61,425 bases of DNA from Halioglobus sp. (GTDB taxonomy: Bacteria; Pseudomonadota; Gammaproteobacteria; Pseudomonadales; Halieaceae): the NCBI GenBank assembly GCA_028825045.1, contig JAPKAY010000019.1, positions 1 to 61,425 of the forward strand, given 5' to 3'. A program made the translations under genes and the position numbers. Positions 7,167-15,286 of this stretch are shown here, one piece after another; position 1 is the stretch's first letter; every line of letters begins with the position of its first letter. The notes beneath the pieces were generated by a model. That model was given only the letters and a program-made list of their open reading frames with translations, ran no database searches and had not been told where the DNA came from.

Positions 7167-9236
7167 TTACTCCGCATAGCGCGCTAACCGAAATCCTACG
7201 TCATCTCGCCCCGCTTGCCCATAATCACGGTGGGAGAGGCGCAATTCTGCCAGTTTGGCATGAGCCCAGCTAGCACCGCGAATAACGTAGTTGTCGCCGT
7301 TCTGACTACCCAGTGGGTCTTTCTGACTTGCGCCAGCGGCGGACGGGATACCGTACACATCGTTGACCCATTCAGCGACATTGCCGCCCATATCATACAG
7401 GCCGTGCTGATTGGGTTTGAGCGAGGCCACGGGCGCGCTGACCACGTGGCCGTCAGTGTAGTTGTTGAGTACTCGTCCGGTGACGTAGGCGGAGGTGTTG
7501 TCGGCGTAGTTTTCTGCTACTTGGGTGGGCGGAAAGGTATCGCCCCAGGGGAACTTCAGCAGTTTTTTGCCGCTTGCGCGTGCGGCCCAGGCCCATTCCG
7601 CTTCCGAGGGCAGTCGATAACCGGTGGCCGCCGCGTTGTATCCCGTTACGATGCCTTTGTTCTCACGATAAAACAGCGGCATGCCCTCTTTCGTGCTAAG
7701 CCAGTTGCAAAACGCGGCCGCCTGTTGCCAGCTTACTTTGACAGCGGGCTGGTTTTCCTGATTAAGACTCTTACCTTCAATTTGTCCTGAGTTATGGTCG
7801 CTTTGAAATTGGCGAAACTGAGCATTAGTGACTTCTGTGGTTTGCAGATAAAACATACGTCGCAGCGACACCGGATGTAATACTTCATTGGCCCGGCGGC
7901 CGGGCTCTCTTCTGGAGGCGCCCATGGTGAAGTCAGCCAGAGACGATTCGCCGGGCTTGAACAACAAAAGTGTCTGTCCCAACGGCGTGGTCACCTCTGG
8001 CGTGAGGCGCGCCATTTTGGTTTCCTCCTGAGTCTTAAGAGCGACGCTTACCTGCTGTGCGAGTCCGGGGCGCGGCGTCACGCTGCGACGCACGCTGGCA
8101 TAGCCTTTGAGGCTGACGTCTATGCGGTGCTCCACCGCTGGCAGCGAGAGTGTTTGGTTGCCCTTGCCATAAGTTTTGCCATTGATGCGCAGCGTCGCGT
8201 TTGCCGGGCTGACCCTGAACGTCACTTCGCCCAACTGTGCCTTGAGCTTTACGGTGCGCTGGTCGCTGCCAGCGGCGGGAAGTTCTACCGTGCCGTTATA
8301 GCGAGCGTAACCGGGTTTGAAGATCGCAAGTCGATGCGCGCGATCCGGACTCACCGCCAGTGTCATCGGTGTTTGTCCCTGAAATTCACCGTTCAGCGTG
8401 ATATTGGCACCGCTGGGAACGCTGCTCAGTTCCAGTAAGCCGGAGGCTGGTTGCAGTTTTAGCTGGCCGAGATCCAAAGCGTTGCCGGCTTCAATGTGCA
8501 GAGTTTGCTGCCAATCGGCGTAGGCAGGTAACTGCAATATTAGCTGGTGTTCGCCTTGCAGGATTTCCACCGTGGCCGGTGTTTGTCCTGCAGGTTCACC
8601 ATCCACCAGGATTGTTGCACCAGAAGGCGCGCTATCGACGATCACTTCGGCCCAGGCTGGCTCCAATTGGAAATGCAGCTGTTGCCGGATTTCGCGCCCC
8701 GTCACTAGCAGGGTCTGTTGCAGCGACAAGTGTCTGGGATCTTCGATCAGCAGCTGATGTTCGCCCTTATTAATGCGCAGGTCGCTTAGTGGCGTTGGGC
8801 CGATCTCTTCGCCGTCGATGCTGACACTGGCGCCGGTTGGCTGGCTGTCGAAAGAAACGAAACCAGGCAGCGGCTCCAGAAGTAATTCAACGCGCTGATT
8901 CTCACTCGCGTCCACGGTCACATTCTGGATCAATGGATGGTAGCCGGAGGCCCTGACGTTAATGGTGTATTCACCCTGAGGCATCAGATAGCGCTGGCCA
9001 AATGGAATTGCGAGCCCGGAGATGGAGATTTGAAATGGCGTTTCGGCGCTTACCGTAATTTGCAGGGAGCGGGCGGTTAGCAGAAAGACCATCACAAGAA
9101 CGAAAAATGCGATACAAAGGTACAATACGATGCGCCGCGGCTTGCGCGGTCGGGGTGACTCAGGCTTGGTCTGTTCCAGTGGTGTAAAACTACTGGGTGC
9201 GATTGTCATCGGTTGATCGGACAGCGGCTCAGCCAT
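7167..9236 (-). CDS. membrane-anchored PEGA repeat protein with FGE/SUMF1-like domain
   Basis: 689 residues, ATG at 9236, one base after the stop of the TPR gene. A cytoplasmic, basic N-terminus precedes one membrane helix (about 38-58). Then come at least four PEGA repeats (about 65-400), seen from recurring units such as SVPSGANITLNGE and SAPSGATILVDGE. The C-terminal 260 residues are an FGE-sulfatase (SUMF1) fold: TTEVTNAQF, YRLPSEAEWAWAAR, FPWGD, NVAEWVND, RGASW and GFRLA. The paired cysteines that catalyse formylglycine formation near the RGGSW motif are absent, so the domain is probably a binding or structural module rather than a sulfatase activator. PEGA repeats are surface or wall associated in known proteins. 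Likely periplasmic component of the operon-encoded machine. Confidence 0.9.
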   Translation of the reverse strand: MAEPLSDQPMTIAPSSFTPLEQTKPESPRPRKPRRIVLYLCIAFFVLVMVFLLTARSLQITVSAETPFQISISGLAIPFGQRYLMPQGEYTINVRASGYHPLIQNVTVDASENQRVELLLEPLPGFVSFDSQPTGASVSIDGEEIGPTPLSDLRINKGEHQLLIEDPRHLSLQQTLLVTGREIRQQLHFQLEPAWAEVIVDSAPSGATILVDGEPAGQTPATVEILQGEHQLILQLPAYADWQQTLHIEAGNALDLGQLKLQPASGLLELSSVPSGANITLNGEFQGQTPMTLAVSPDRAHRLAIFKPGYARYNGTVELPAAGSDQRTVKLKAQLGEVTFRVSPANATLRINGKTYGKGNQTLSLPAVEHRIDVSLKGYASVRRSVTPRPGLAQQVSVALKTQEETKMARLTPEVTTPLGQTLLLFKPGESSLADFTMGASRREPGRRANEVLHPVSLRRMFYLQTTEVTNAQFRQFQSDHNSGQIEGKSLNQENQPAVKVSWQQAAAFCNWLSTKEGMPLFYRENKGIVTGYNAAATGYRLPSEAEWAWAARASGKKLLKFPWGDTFPPTQVAENYADNTSAYVTGRVLNNYTDGHVVSAPVASLKPNQHGLYDMGGNVAEWVNDVYGIPSAAGASQKDPLGSQNGDNYVIRGASWAHAKLAELRLSHRDYGQAGRDDVGFRLARYAE

Positions 9237-9237
9237 A

Positions 9238-10779
9238 TCAGATTGGCTCCGTGCAGGTGATGGTTACCGGTGGTGGTATGGTGCCCTGCGCTATGGTGAA
9301 ACTGAGGCGTACATCGCGATAGCCGTTGCGGGTTCCCAGTGCCGTGTAAGTGCCGGGCCTGAGAGTAAGCTGATGTTGTTGGAAGCGCCCCAGCCGGGCA
9401 ACTTTGTAGACAATGACTTCCGTTTCCCCATCAGAAACCATGGTCACGCCTATGGTTGAATTGGCCTGGCCCAGCAGGGTTTCGAGGCGATTGATTTGTT
9501 GCGTCAGTAGCGGCCCACGCGGTGTGATTTCTTTCGCTTGTTTGAGTAGTTGGGTGGTGGACTGGGCGACGCCGAGGTCCGTCAGTCGCTGGGGCTTATC
9601 AATGACGTTGCGAAGTTGGTTATCCAGGTGCGCCCTCGATCGCGCGCGATATAATCCCTCGCTGGCAAAGATCACACTGCCATCAATTTTTTGTGCCTGT
9701 TCATAGGCTACAACCGCTTGCTGCCATTGTTCCTTCTGCTCGCGCTGCCGGCCGCTCCTGCTTAAACTGCCAAGACGTTGGGCGGTGGCTGCGGTTTCGA
9801 CTTCCTGCAGGGCGCTGTTGGCTTCGCCTGACTCGGACTTAAGCTGTGCGGCGGAGCGAAATGCTCTGCGGGCTTCGTCAAATCGACCTTCGTCGAGTGC
9901 GGCATAGCCCTCGCTCATGGCCGCATTGAATTCCTGCGCTTTAGCCAGGCTGGCAACTCTATCCAGTTCGCTGCGCGTGCGTTGATGCAGTGGGTCCAGC
10001 TTTGCGGCTTGTTGGAGTAACGCTTGTGCTGTAGACAAGTCGCCGGTCGCCTCGGCGTCCGCTGCCTGGACAAGAAGCGGTAGTAATTGCGGCAGTACTG
10101 AGCTGCGGTGTGCGAGTGTGTTGATATTAGCATTCGTAGGGTCAATGAGCGTTGCCAATTCCAGGGCTTTATCAGCCCCTGCGATATCGCCCTGTTCAAT
10201 CGCCTCAGTGGCCTGTTCAAGTAGTGTATTTAGCGTCTCGGGAATAGACGCCTGCAGGTTCTGCAAGTCCGTCAGTCCCTGTTGGTACTGAACCTTAGCG
10301 TCCTCGTATTGGCGGTTCTTGTATAACTCGTCTGCGGCGGCAGCAAGTGTCGCCACCTCGGCAAAGCGTTCCGGGGCCCATTGCGCCACGCCGCGTTCCT
10401 GCAATGCGAACTGGAGCTCAAGCAGTTCCGCCAGTACCTCCTGTGCTTCCTTGCGCAGCTTTGCCTGCTGCGCATCGGACCAGGGCGTTGTATCGTTTGC
10501 AGGCTGTGCCGGTTTCCTGGCAATGGTGTCGGATGGTCCAGCGTTAGTGTCCTGGGAAGCCTGCTGCTGAGGGGGACTCTGGTCCTGGTTTGCAGAGTCG
10601 ATACTCTTGGGAAGCAGAAAGAAGACCGCCACAGCCAGCAGTAAAAGTCCGCCAAAAGCGGGTAGCACCCAGGAGGGTGTGCCTTTTTTTTCCGTTGTGG
10701 CCTGCTGTTGTATTGGGGAAGGGACAGAGTGGGCCACATCAAACGGAATGGGTTTTACTGGTTCATTGGGAGAAGACAT
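9238..10779 (-). CDS. membrane-anchored TPR protein
   Basis: 513 residues, ATG at 10779. A short cytoplasmic part is followed by one membrane helix (about 38-58, FGGLLLLAVAVFFLL). A Gln/Ala-rich linker (60-105) leads to an all-helical region (about 110-390) with TPR-like units, for instance AKVQYQQGLTDL, ADKALELATLIDPTNANI and ARRAFRSAAQL. The last 90 residues are beta-rich and contain GTYTALGTRNGYRDV, which is the core of a PEGA-like domain. It lies 35 bp after the preceding lipoprotein gene and one base before the PEGA/FGE gene, with which it shares the same one-helix topology. Probable scaffold in the periplasm; partner proteins are unknown. Confidence 0.88.
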   Translation of the reverse strand: MSSPNEPVKPIPFDVAHSVPSPIQQQATTEKKGTPSWVLPAFGGLLLLAVAVFFLLPKSIDSANQDQSPPQQQASQDTNAGPSDTIARKPAQPANDTTPWSDAQQAKLRKEAQEVLAELLELQFALQERGVAQWAPERFAEVATLAAAADELYKNRQYEDAKVQYQQGLTDLQNLQASIPETLNTLLEQATEAIEQGDIAGADKALELATLIDPTNANINTLAHRSSVLPQLLPLLVQAADAEATGDLSTAQALLQQAAKLDPLHQRTRSELDRVASLAKAQEFNAAMSEGYAALDEGRFDEARRAFRSAAQLKSESGEANSALQEVETAATAQRLGSLSRSGRQREQKEQWQQAVVAYEQAQKIDGSVIFASEGLYRARSRAHLDNQLRNVIDKPQRLTDLGVAQSTTQLLKQAKEITPRGPLLTQQINRLETLLGQANSTIGVTMVSDGETEVIVYKVARLGRFQQHQLTLRPGTYTALGTRNGYRDVRLSFTIAQGTIPPPVTITCTEPI

Positions 10780-10814
10780 GCCGAGGTTGGAGCCTTGCGA
10801 TTCGGGGGATGGGG

Positions 10815-12029
10815 TCAGAGTGTATCAGCAGTGCTCGCCGATTCCTCAGGTAATTCCAGCGCGCCGAGTTCGGCGCGATAGATGTCTGCCAATAACTCCC
10901 GCCATTGTGTGTACTGCTGTTCCACATTTCCGCTGAGCATGACGGTGCGGTCTTCCAGTTGAATGACCTGTGGTGTGATTTCTGCTTCCAAAGACATGCC
11001 CAGCTCCTCCAGCTCCTGCACATGAATCTGGGCCTGATTGCGTTTGTCTAATCCACTCTTGAGCAGCAAGCCACCGCCGAGGATAGCGACATTGCCGGCG
11101 GCGCGCATGGTACTGCTATCGCCTGAACTGGCTGCAGCAATACCTGCCAGAATAGCGACTCCTCCGGCTATCAGGTTGCGCGTGCTCTGGGCTTTCAGTT
11201 CCTGTAGCGCGATGACTTCCTCATAGCTGAGTTTGCGCCACTCTTGATAGGGGTTTGCCATCTGTGCATCAAAATTAGCGTAATAGCCTTGCAACGTATC
11301 CACATAGACGTGGTCGCGCTCGCGGATTTCTCGAACGCGTTCCAGCATGGGGTCATTCATTGCCGGCAGGCGGAGGATCGTAAACTGTTCTTTGCTGTCT
11401 TCTTCAAGGTACCCGTCGAATGCGGTGGGGGAGAAACTGCGCGCAAACCGCAGTTCGGTTACAGTGCGCACATCACTGCGCTCAGCGGGTGACAGCGCTC
11501 CCAGTCGGCGCAACAAATCATTAGCGATGGTGTTGTACACCGCCTGAAATGGGTCGTGGGTGCTACGGGTAGTGCTCTGGTAGGCATATCGGCTGGAAAC
11601 GCCCGTGTAGGTTTTTTCCATCCAGACGCGGCCGCGCGCATCGGTTGCGGTAATCGAGAGTTTTAATTCCTCGCCGTCGGAGTGCAAAATCGTCCCGCGA
11701 ACGACGAGGTCGGTAATCTGCGAGTTATTGGGTACAACGCGCACGGCCCCCCAGGCACCGCTTTCCTGCATCGCCTCTGACAGAAGTTTAGGCATATAAC
11801 GCGACTCTGCGTTGCGCACTTCCGGATAGATTTGCTCGTCATCTTCCTCGTCGTAGTCATCCACGCCTGGATTGAACACCACCACGGAAACATCCAGCAG
11901 CAGGTTTTCGGAAACTGCGGTAGCAGGTGTCTCAATGGCGGGCACAGAGGTGCTCTTGATCGTCTGGTTTACACAGGATGCCACACCCATGCACAGTAAC
12001 GCACAGGTCAGTAGCCGCAGCGCGATCAC
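10815..12029 (-). CDS. lipoprotein with glycine-rich hydrophobic segment
   Basis: 404 residues starting at a GTG (12029) that overlaps the TGA of the preceding gene by 4 bp. The lipobox is VASC (Cys19). Residues about 45-200 are alpha/beta with a CsgG- or TolB-N-like feel: a strand LLLDVSVVVFNPG, an acidic loop DDYDEEDDEQ, then AWGAVRVVP, DLVVRGTILHSDG and DARGRVWMEKTYTG. About 285-325 is a glycine- and alanine-rich hydrophobic stretch (IAGGVAILAGIAAASSG, then AAGNVAILGGGLLLKSG), suggesting a membrane-inserting hairpin. The C-terminal 80 residues are helical. A role as outer-membrane component or pore-forming lipoprotein is inferred from these features and from its position in the operon; I do not assign a named family. 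Confidence 0.8.
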   Translation of the reverse strand: MIALRLLTCALLCMGVASCVNQTIKSTSVPAIETPATAVSENLLLDVSVVVFNPGVDDYDEEDDEQIYPEVRNAESRYMPKLLSEAMQESGAWGAVRVVPNNSQITDLVVRGTILHSDGEELKLSITATDARGRVWMEKTYTGVSSRYAYQSTTRSTHDPFQAVYNTIANDLLRRLGALSPAERSDVRTVTELRFARSFSPTAFDGYLEEDSKEQFTILRLPAMNDPMLERVREIRERDHVYVDTLQGYYANFDAQMANPYQEWRKLSYEEVIALQELKAQSTRNLIAGGVAILAGIAAASSGDSSTMRAAGNVAILGGGLLLKSGLDKRNQAQIHVQELEELGMSLEAEITPQVIQLEDRTVMLSGNVEQQYTQWRELLADIYRAELGALELPEESASTADTL

Positions 12030-13117
12030 GGCGAAATCCCCTTGTACTTACGATACTCTGCCCACAACTTTTCGCGCACCGCAGGATCGGGTTCGCGCAT
12101 GGCGGCCTCACGCAATTGTCGCGCCACCACGTCATCATCGCTGCCACTGGGAATATCTTCCGGCGCTGGAAATCTGGCAGTATTTTGCGGCGCTCCGCCC
12201 CCGCGTGTCCCGCCTATGCCGCCACCCGTGCTATAGCTGCCGGCGTCTGCGATGCCTCCGTCTTCATAGGGTCTGTTGCCCTCGCCGGTGCTCCCGCTAT
12301 TGGTGCTGGTGGGTGTGGAGGATTGCTGTGCGGCCTGTTCCCTGGCAGCGCGTCTCTGTTCCTGTTCCGTGTCGAGAATCATGGCGTCAAAGTCTCCGGC
12401 GCCTTTTGCCAGCTCGGCGTCAAGTATCGCCACCTGCTCAGCCGGGGTGAGAGGGCCGCTGCCACCGACGCCAGCGCCCGCAGGCGTGCCGGGCCAGGCG
12501 CCATAAGTGCCGGTGCCAGCGGGTCCGCTGTTTCCCGGAGATTGGCCGCCGGATGTATTGGCGCTGCTTGAGCTATCCGTGGCTGAATTGCCCCCACCAG
12601 GCGCGCCCACTTGCGTGCCGGGGAAACCCGCTACCGCCGGGGGCATATCTTCCAGGCTGGGCTCATCGCGCAAATCCGGTAACGCTTCGCTCCCACCGGG
12701 CTCGTCACCAAACCCTGCTTCTGTGCTGCCGCCAGCGGCGTCACCGGAACTGCCGTCAGCGGAGGCAGTTTGGTCGCCACTGCTGTCTGTGGTTTCCTCC
12801 GGAGGCCCGACTGTGTTATCGCTACTCTCGCCTGAGGAACCTGACGCACTGCTGGTATCGCTATCAGCGGATGGCTCGCCGCTGGATGGCGAGCTCGGAG
12901 AAGACTGTCCGGCAGTGCTGGGAGAGCTACTGCCGGCGCTTCCCGAAGAGCTGCTGGAACTGCTCGAGGGCGGTGGTTGGCTGCTAGGAGGTGTGGATTC
13001 TTTGGGCGGATTGCTGGCGGAGGGACAGCCGCTCAAAATCAGGCACAGACAGGCCGCCCCCCCGAGGCTGCTAATTTGCCGGAGTCCGGTGCTACTGAAT
13101 GTTGAATGCTTTGACAA
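12026..13117 (-). CDS. Ser/Gly/Pro-rich lipoprotein
   Basis: 363 residues. The only start that includes the signal peptide is a TTG at 13117, inside the last codons of the upstream gene (26 bp overlap), with no clear ribosome binding site, so coupled translation is likely. The lipobox is LSGC (Cys31). The mature protein is almost entirely low complexity: Ser/Pro-rich at about 35-70, Ser/Gly/Asp-rich to about 130, Gly/Pro-rich to about 300. A short conserved-looking helical tail, VVARQLREAAMREPDP followed by KLWAEYRKYKG, ends it. The long flexible tether plus C-terminal helix suggests a spacer that places a small docking motif away from the membrane. Function unknown. Confidence 0.78.
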   Translation of the reverse strand: MSKHSTFSSTGLRQISSLGGAACLCLILSGCPSASNPPKESTPPSSQPPPSSSSSSSSGSAGSSSPSTAGQSSPSSPSSGEPSADSDTSSASGSSGESSDNTVGPPEETTDSSGDQTASADGSSGDAAGGSTEAGFGDEPGGSEALPDLRDEPSLEDMPPAVAGFPGTQVGAPGGGNSATDSSSSANTSGGQSPGNSGPAGTGTYGAWPGTPAGAGVGGSGPLTPAEQVAILDAELAKGAGDFDAMILDTEQEQRRAAREQAAQQSSTPTSTNSGSTGEGNRPYEDGGIADAGSYSTGGGIGGTRGGGAPQNTARFPAPEDIPSGSDDDVVARQLREAAMREPDPAVREKLWAEYRKYKGISP

Positions 13118-14309
13118 GGTTAGGTGTCTCTAATGGTTGACCGGCTTCAAACCGTGGCCGAAATTTAGTACGCCGCAGTGTTCGCATAATATTACGGGCC
13201 TGCCGCTCGAAGGCATCATCTTCATCCAAACGTTCTATATTTTCCACTCTCCCTTTTTCATTGACACCAAACGCCACCCGAATGTGAGCCTCCTTGGGGT
13301 CCACCGACGAGGGTAGTGGACTCAGTGCGGCAAAGTCCGGCAGTGGCACCGGCTCTCCGAACAGCTGCCTGGTATGTAATTGGGCATCGTCCTGTTCCGC
13401 AAGTTCCGCTTCTGCGTCACCATAGGCCTGGAAGGCGGCCGTCGAATTACCGTTCCACAGTTGCCAGTCGCCCAGCATCACCAGTGTTTGGGCTAGATTC
13501 AGCTTGTCCTGGTCGAAGTGCTCCTGTTTTATTGTGTAAATGGCGTCGATAAGATCGTTTCCCTTAGCGTAACTTTTGCCCTGATACCGGTTGAACCGCA
13601 CTACATCCTGATCCAGCCGCTCCGATTCTTCCCCGAAACGTGGGACTGGTTCCACTAGTCTATGGCTTGCTATGAGGTATTGCGCCTGCAGCAGTCCGTA
13701 CAGAGGCGGCAGTTGATTGGGTGATGTCTTCCCCTCGCGGGCGATAACATTGTCCCGCGCGCTTTCATAGTAATCCGACATCGCCATCAGCCGCGTATAA
13801 CCCTCGTCCATGCCCAGCCGGTAGGCTTGGAATTGCCAGTTTGCGTGCGCCGCCAGCGCAGCGGTTAGTGGTTCGCCACTGGGAAGGGCGCGCAGTTGCA
13901 CGCGCAGGAGGTAATTCTGGCGCTGGTCCGCCAGCGTGAAATTCCCCGTCGAGACATGGCTGCCGATTTCACCTGCCACCAGCGGAATCTGCTGCTCGCA
14001 ATACAGGCCCTCGTTAATGCGTGCCAAATGGCTGCCACGCCGGAACAGTTCGATGGCCTCATTATGTCGATCCTGGGACTGCAGGTTGCGGGCCAGGCTA
14101 AGTAGGGATTCCGAAAGACCTTCTGCGTAAGCGCCATCGGTGGATTCGATCGTGGCAATGGCCTTGCGATAGGCTTGTTCCAGCTGACTGCTCTGGTTAC
14201 TTATTGCTCCTGCAGTCTCCTGTTCGATGCCCATTACCGGTAGAGCGCAAAAGGCAGCCAGCGCTAGCGAGATAGAACACAGATTTGCGGGAAAGGACGT
14301 TGTAGACAT
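13092..14309 (-). CDS. exported helical-repeat protein with TonB C-terminal-like domain
   Basis: 405 residues from the ATG at 14309. A longer frame to 14603 is rejected because it crosses the promoter region and the true start is followed directly by a signal peptide (about 1-25, ISLALAAFCALPVMG). Residues 30-310 are helical with TPR-like pairs (SLLSLARNLQSQDRHNEAIELFRRG). The last 75 residues match the TonB C-terminal layout: IRVAFGVNEKGRVENI, then a helix ARNIMRTLRRTKFRPRF and a final strand. It is the first gene of the operon, 64 bp downstream of a predicted -10 box. Unlike energy-transducing TonB it has a cleavable-looking signal and no long Pro-rich spacer, so it is probably a soluble periplasmic partner. 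Confidence 0.85.
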   Translation of the reverse strand: MSTTSFPANLCSISLALAAFCALPVMGIEQETAGAISNQSSQLEQAYRKAIATIESTDGAYAEGLSESLLSLARNLQSQDRHNEAIELFRRGSHLARINEGLYCEQQIPLVAGEIGSHVSTGNFTLADQRQNYLLRVQLRALPSGEPLTAALAAHANWQFQAYRLGMDEGYTRLMAMSDYYESARDNVIAREGKTSPNQLPPLYGLLQAQYLIASHRLVEPVPRFGEESERLDQDVVRFNRYQGKSYAKGNDLIDAIYTIKQEHFDQDKLNLAQTLVMLGDWQLWNGNSTAAFQAYGDAEAELAEQDDAQLHTRQLFGEPVPLPDFAALSPLPSSVDPKEAHIRVAFGVNEKGRVENIERLDEDDAFERQARNIMRTLRRTKFRPRFEAGQPLETPNLVKAFNIQ

Positions 14310-14328
14310 CTCACACCCCCGTGAAAAT

Positions 14329-14342
14329 GCTGGCAGGCCAGC
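14329..14342. promoter_or_regulatory. inverted repeat in the operon leader
   Basis: GCTGGC-AG-GCCAGC is a perfect 6-base inverted repeat between the predicted -10 box and the first start codon of the envelope operon. It could be an operator or a small RNA hairpin near the ribosome binding site. No regulator is implied by the sequence alone. Confidence 0.35.
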
Positions 14343-14372
14343 CATTGGTTGTGGCTCTGAAAATTTGCCAAG

Positions 14373-14400
14373 ACTATACATTACAGCCTCAGGCGGACAA
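14373..14400 (-). promoter_or_regulatory. candidate sigma70 promoter of the 13-gene envelope operon
   Basis: Read on the minus strand, TTGTCC (14400-14395) and TATAGT (14378-14373) are separated by 16 bases. This places transcription start near 14366 and gives a 5' leader of about 57 bases before the ATG at 14309. It is the only promoter-like pair found upstream of the minus-strand run, whose internal gaps are at most 35 bp. Confidence 0.5.
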
Positions 14401-14417
14401 AATACCCCCCCGCTGCC

Positions 14418-14430
14418 GCATTGGCAATGC
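14418..14430. promoter_or_regulatory. 13-bp palindrome in the divergent promoter region
   Basis: GCATTG-G-CAATGC is a perfect palindrome with a one-base centre, 18 bases beyond the -35 box of the minus-strand operon and 20 bases before the ATG of the plus-strand thioesterase gene. Its position could serve either gene. It may be a transcription factor site, but chance cannot be excluded. Confidence 0.3.
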
Positions 14431-14450
14431 GCTATTACCCTGGGAGTGTT

Positions 14451-15245
14451 ATGAGTCAGTTTGCAGAAGAAACCGCCATAGAGTGTATAGGAGACAACAC
14501 TTTTCGCGGAGAGTTGCATGCGCAATGGCGGATTGGTGCCGTGCCTAATGGAGGTTATGTGCTGGCAATCGCCGGGCGCGCGCTGCGCGCCGTATTGCCG
14601 CATAAGGATCCGCTTAGCGTGAATGCCTTTTACCTGGCACCTACTGTTGTGGGTCCCATAGAGTGCCGGGTGGAAATTCTGCGCTCTGGGCGCAGCACCA
14701 GTTTCGCCGAGGTCGGTATGTATCAGGAAGGGGAGCTGAAGATAAAGGTGACTGCTGCTTTCACCGATTTGGACAGACTAACGGGTGAGAGCTGGTCTGC
14801 AGCCGAACGTCTGCATCAAATTCCCTGGGATGAGTGTGAACCCTCGCCTGATCAGGGTCTGGAGTTTCGAGAGCGGGTGGAATTGCGGCTGGTGTCCGGA
14901 AAGGAGGTGTTTAGTGAGCGTAAGACTAATGGCAGCGGTGAATTTTGCGGTTGGGCGCAACTGCGTGATGGCAGTGCCCCGGATGTCATTTCTCTTCTTA
15001 TGTTTGCCGATTCGTTTCCACCCCCCATTTTTACAGTGTATGGGCTGGTGGGCTGGGTGCCGACTGTGGAGCTTACGGTGCAGGTTCGTGGACATCCTGC
15101 GCCTGGTCCGCTGCAGGTTCGCTTGTTCTCGCAGCACCTGACAAACGGTGTGGTTGAGGAGGATGGTGAGATATGGGACAGCGCGGGGCAGTTGGTGGCG
15201 ATTAGTCGTCAGACGGCGAAGTTCCGTTTACCCAAGGGCAAGTAA
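14451..15245 (+). CDS. acyl-CoA thioesterase-like (double hot-dog) protein
   Basis: 264 residues. The ATG at 14451 follows GGGAG with 4 bases; an upstream in-frame start at 14421 would add ten residues without a ribosome binding site. The first half (about 8-110) has the hot-dog pattern of TesB-like thioesterases: a start like FRGELHAQWRIGAVPNGGY, then a central helix VLAIAGRALRAVL and strands VNAFYLAPTVVGP and CRVEILRSGRSTSFAEV. The second half (about 150-260) is a second hot-dog repeat with WVPTVELTVQVRG. Probably hydrolyses acyl-CoA in the cytoplasm; substrate unknown. It is divergent from the envelope operon and shares its promoter region. The family call is good, the specific activity is not known. 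Confidence 0.85.
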   Translation: MSQFAEETAIECIGDNTFRGELHAQWRIGAVPNGGYVLAIAGRALRAVLPHKDPLSVNAFYLAPTVVGPIECRVEILRSGRSTSFAEVGMYQEGELKIKVTAAFTDLDRLTGESWSAAERLHQIPWDECEPSPDQGLEFRERVELRLVSGKEVFSERKTNGSGEFCGWAQLRDGSAPDVISLLMFADSFPPPIFTVYGLVGWVPTVELTVQVRGHPAPGPLQVRLFSQHLTNGVVEEDGEIWDSAGQLVAISRQTAKFRLPKGK

Positions 15246-15286
15246 CTGGGATTGCGCGTGGGTGTTTCCGATCAGTTTCGTTTGAG

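Noticed and set aside
7167..9236. Formylglycine-generating enzyme for sulfatases
   Set aside because: The catalytic cysteine pair is not present in the expected C-terminal segment, and no sulfatase gene is in the window.
13092..14603. Long form of the first operon gene starting at 14603
   Set aside because: It would cover the promoter region and overlap the divergent thioesterase gene; the ATG at 14309 is directly followed by a signal peptide.
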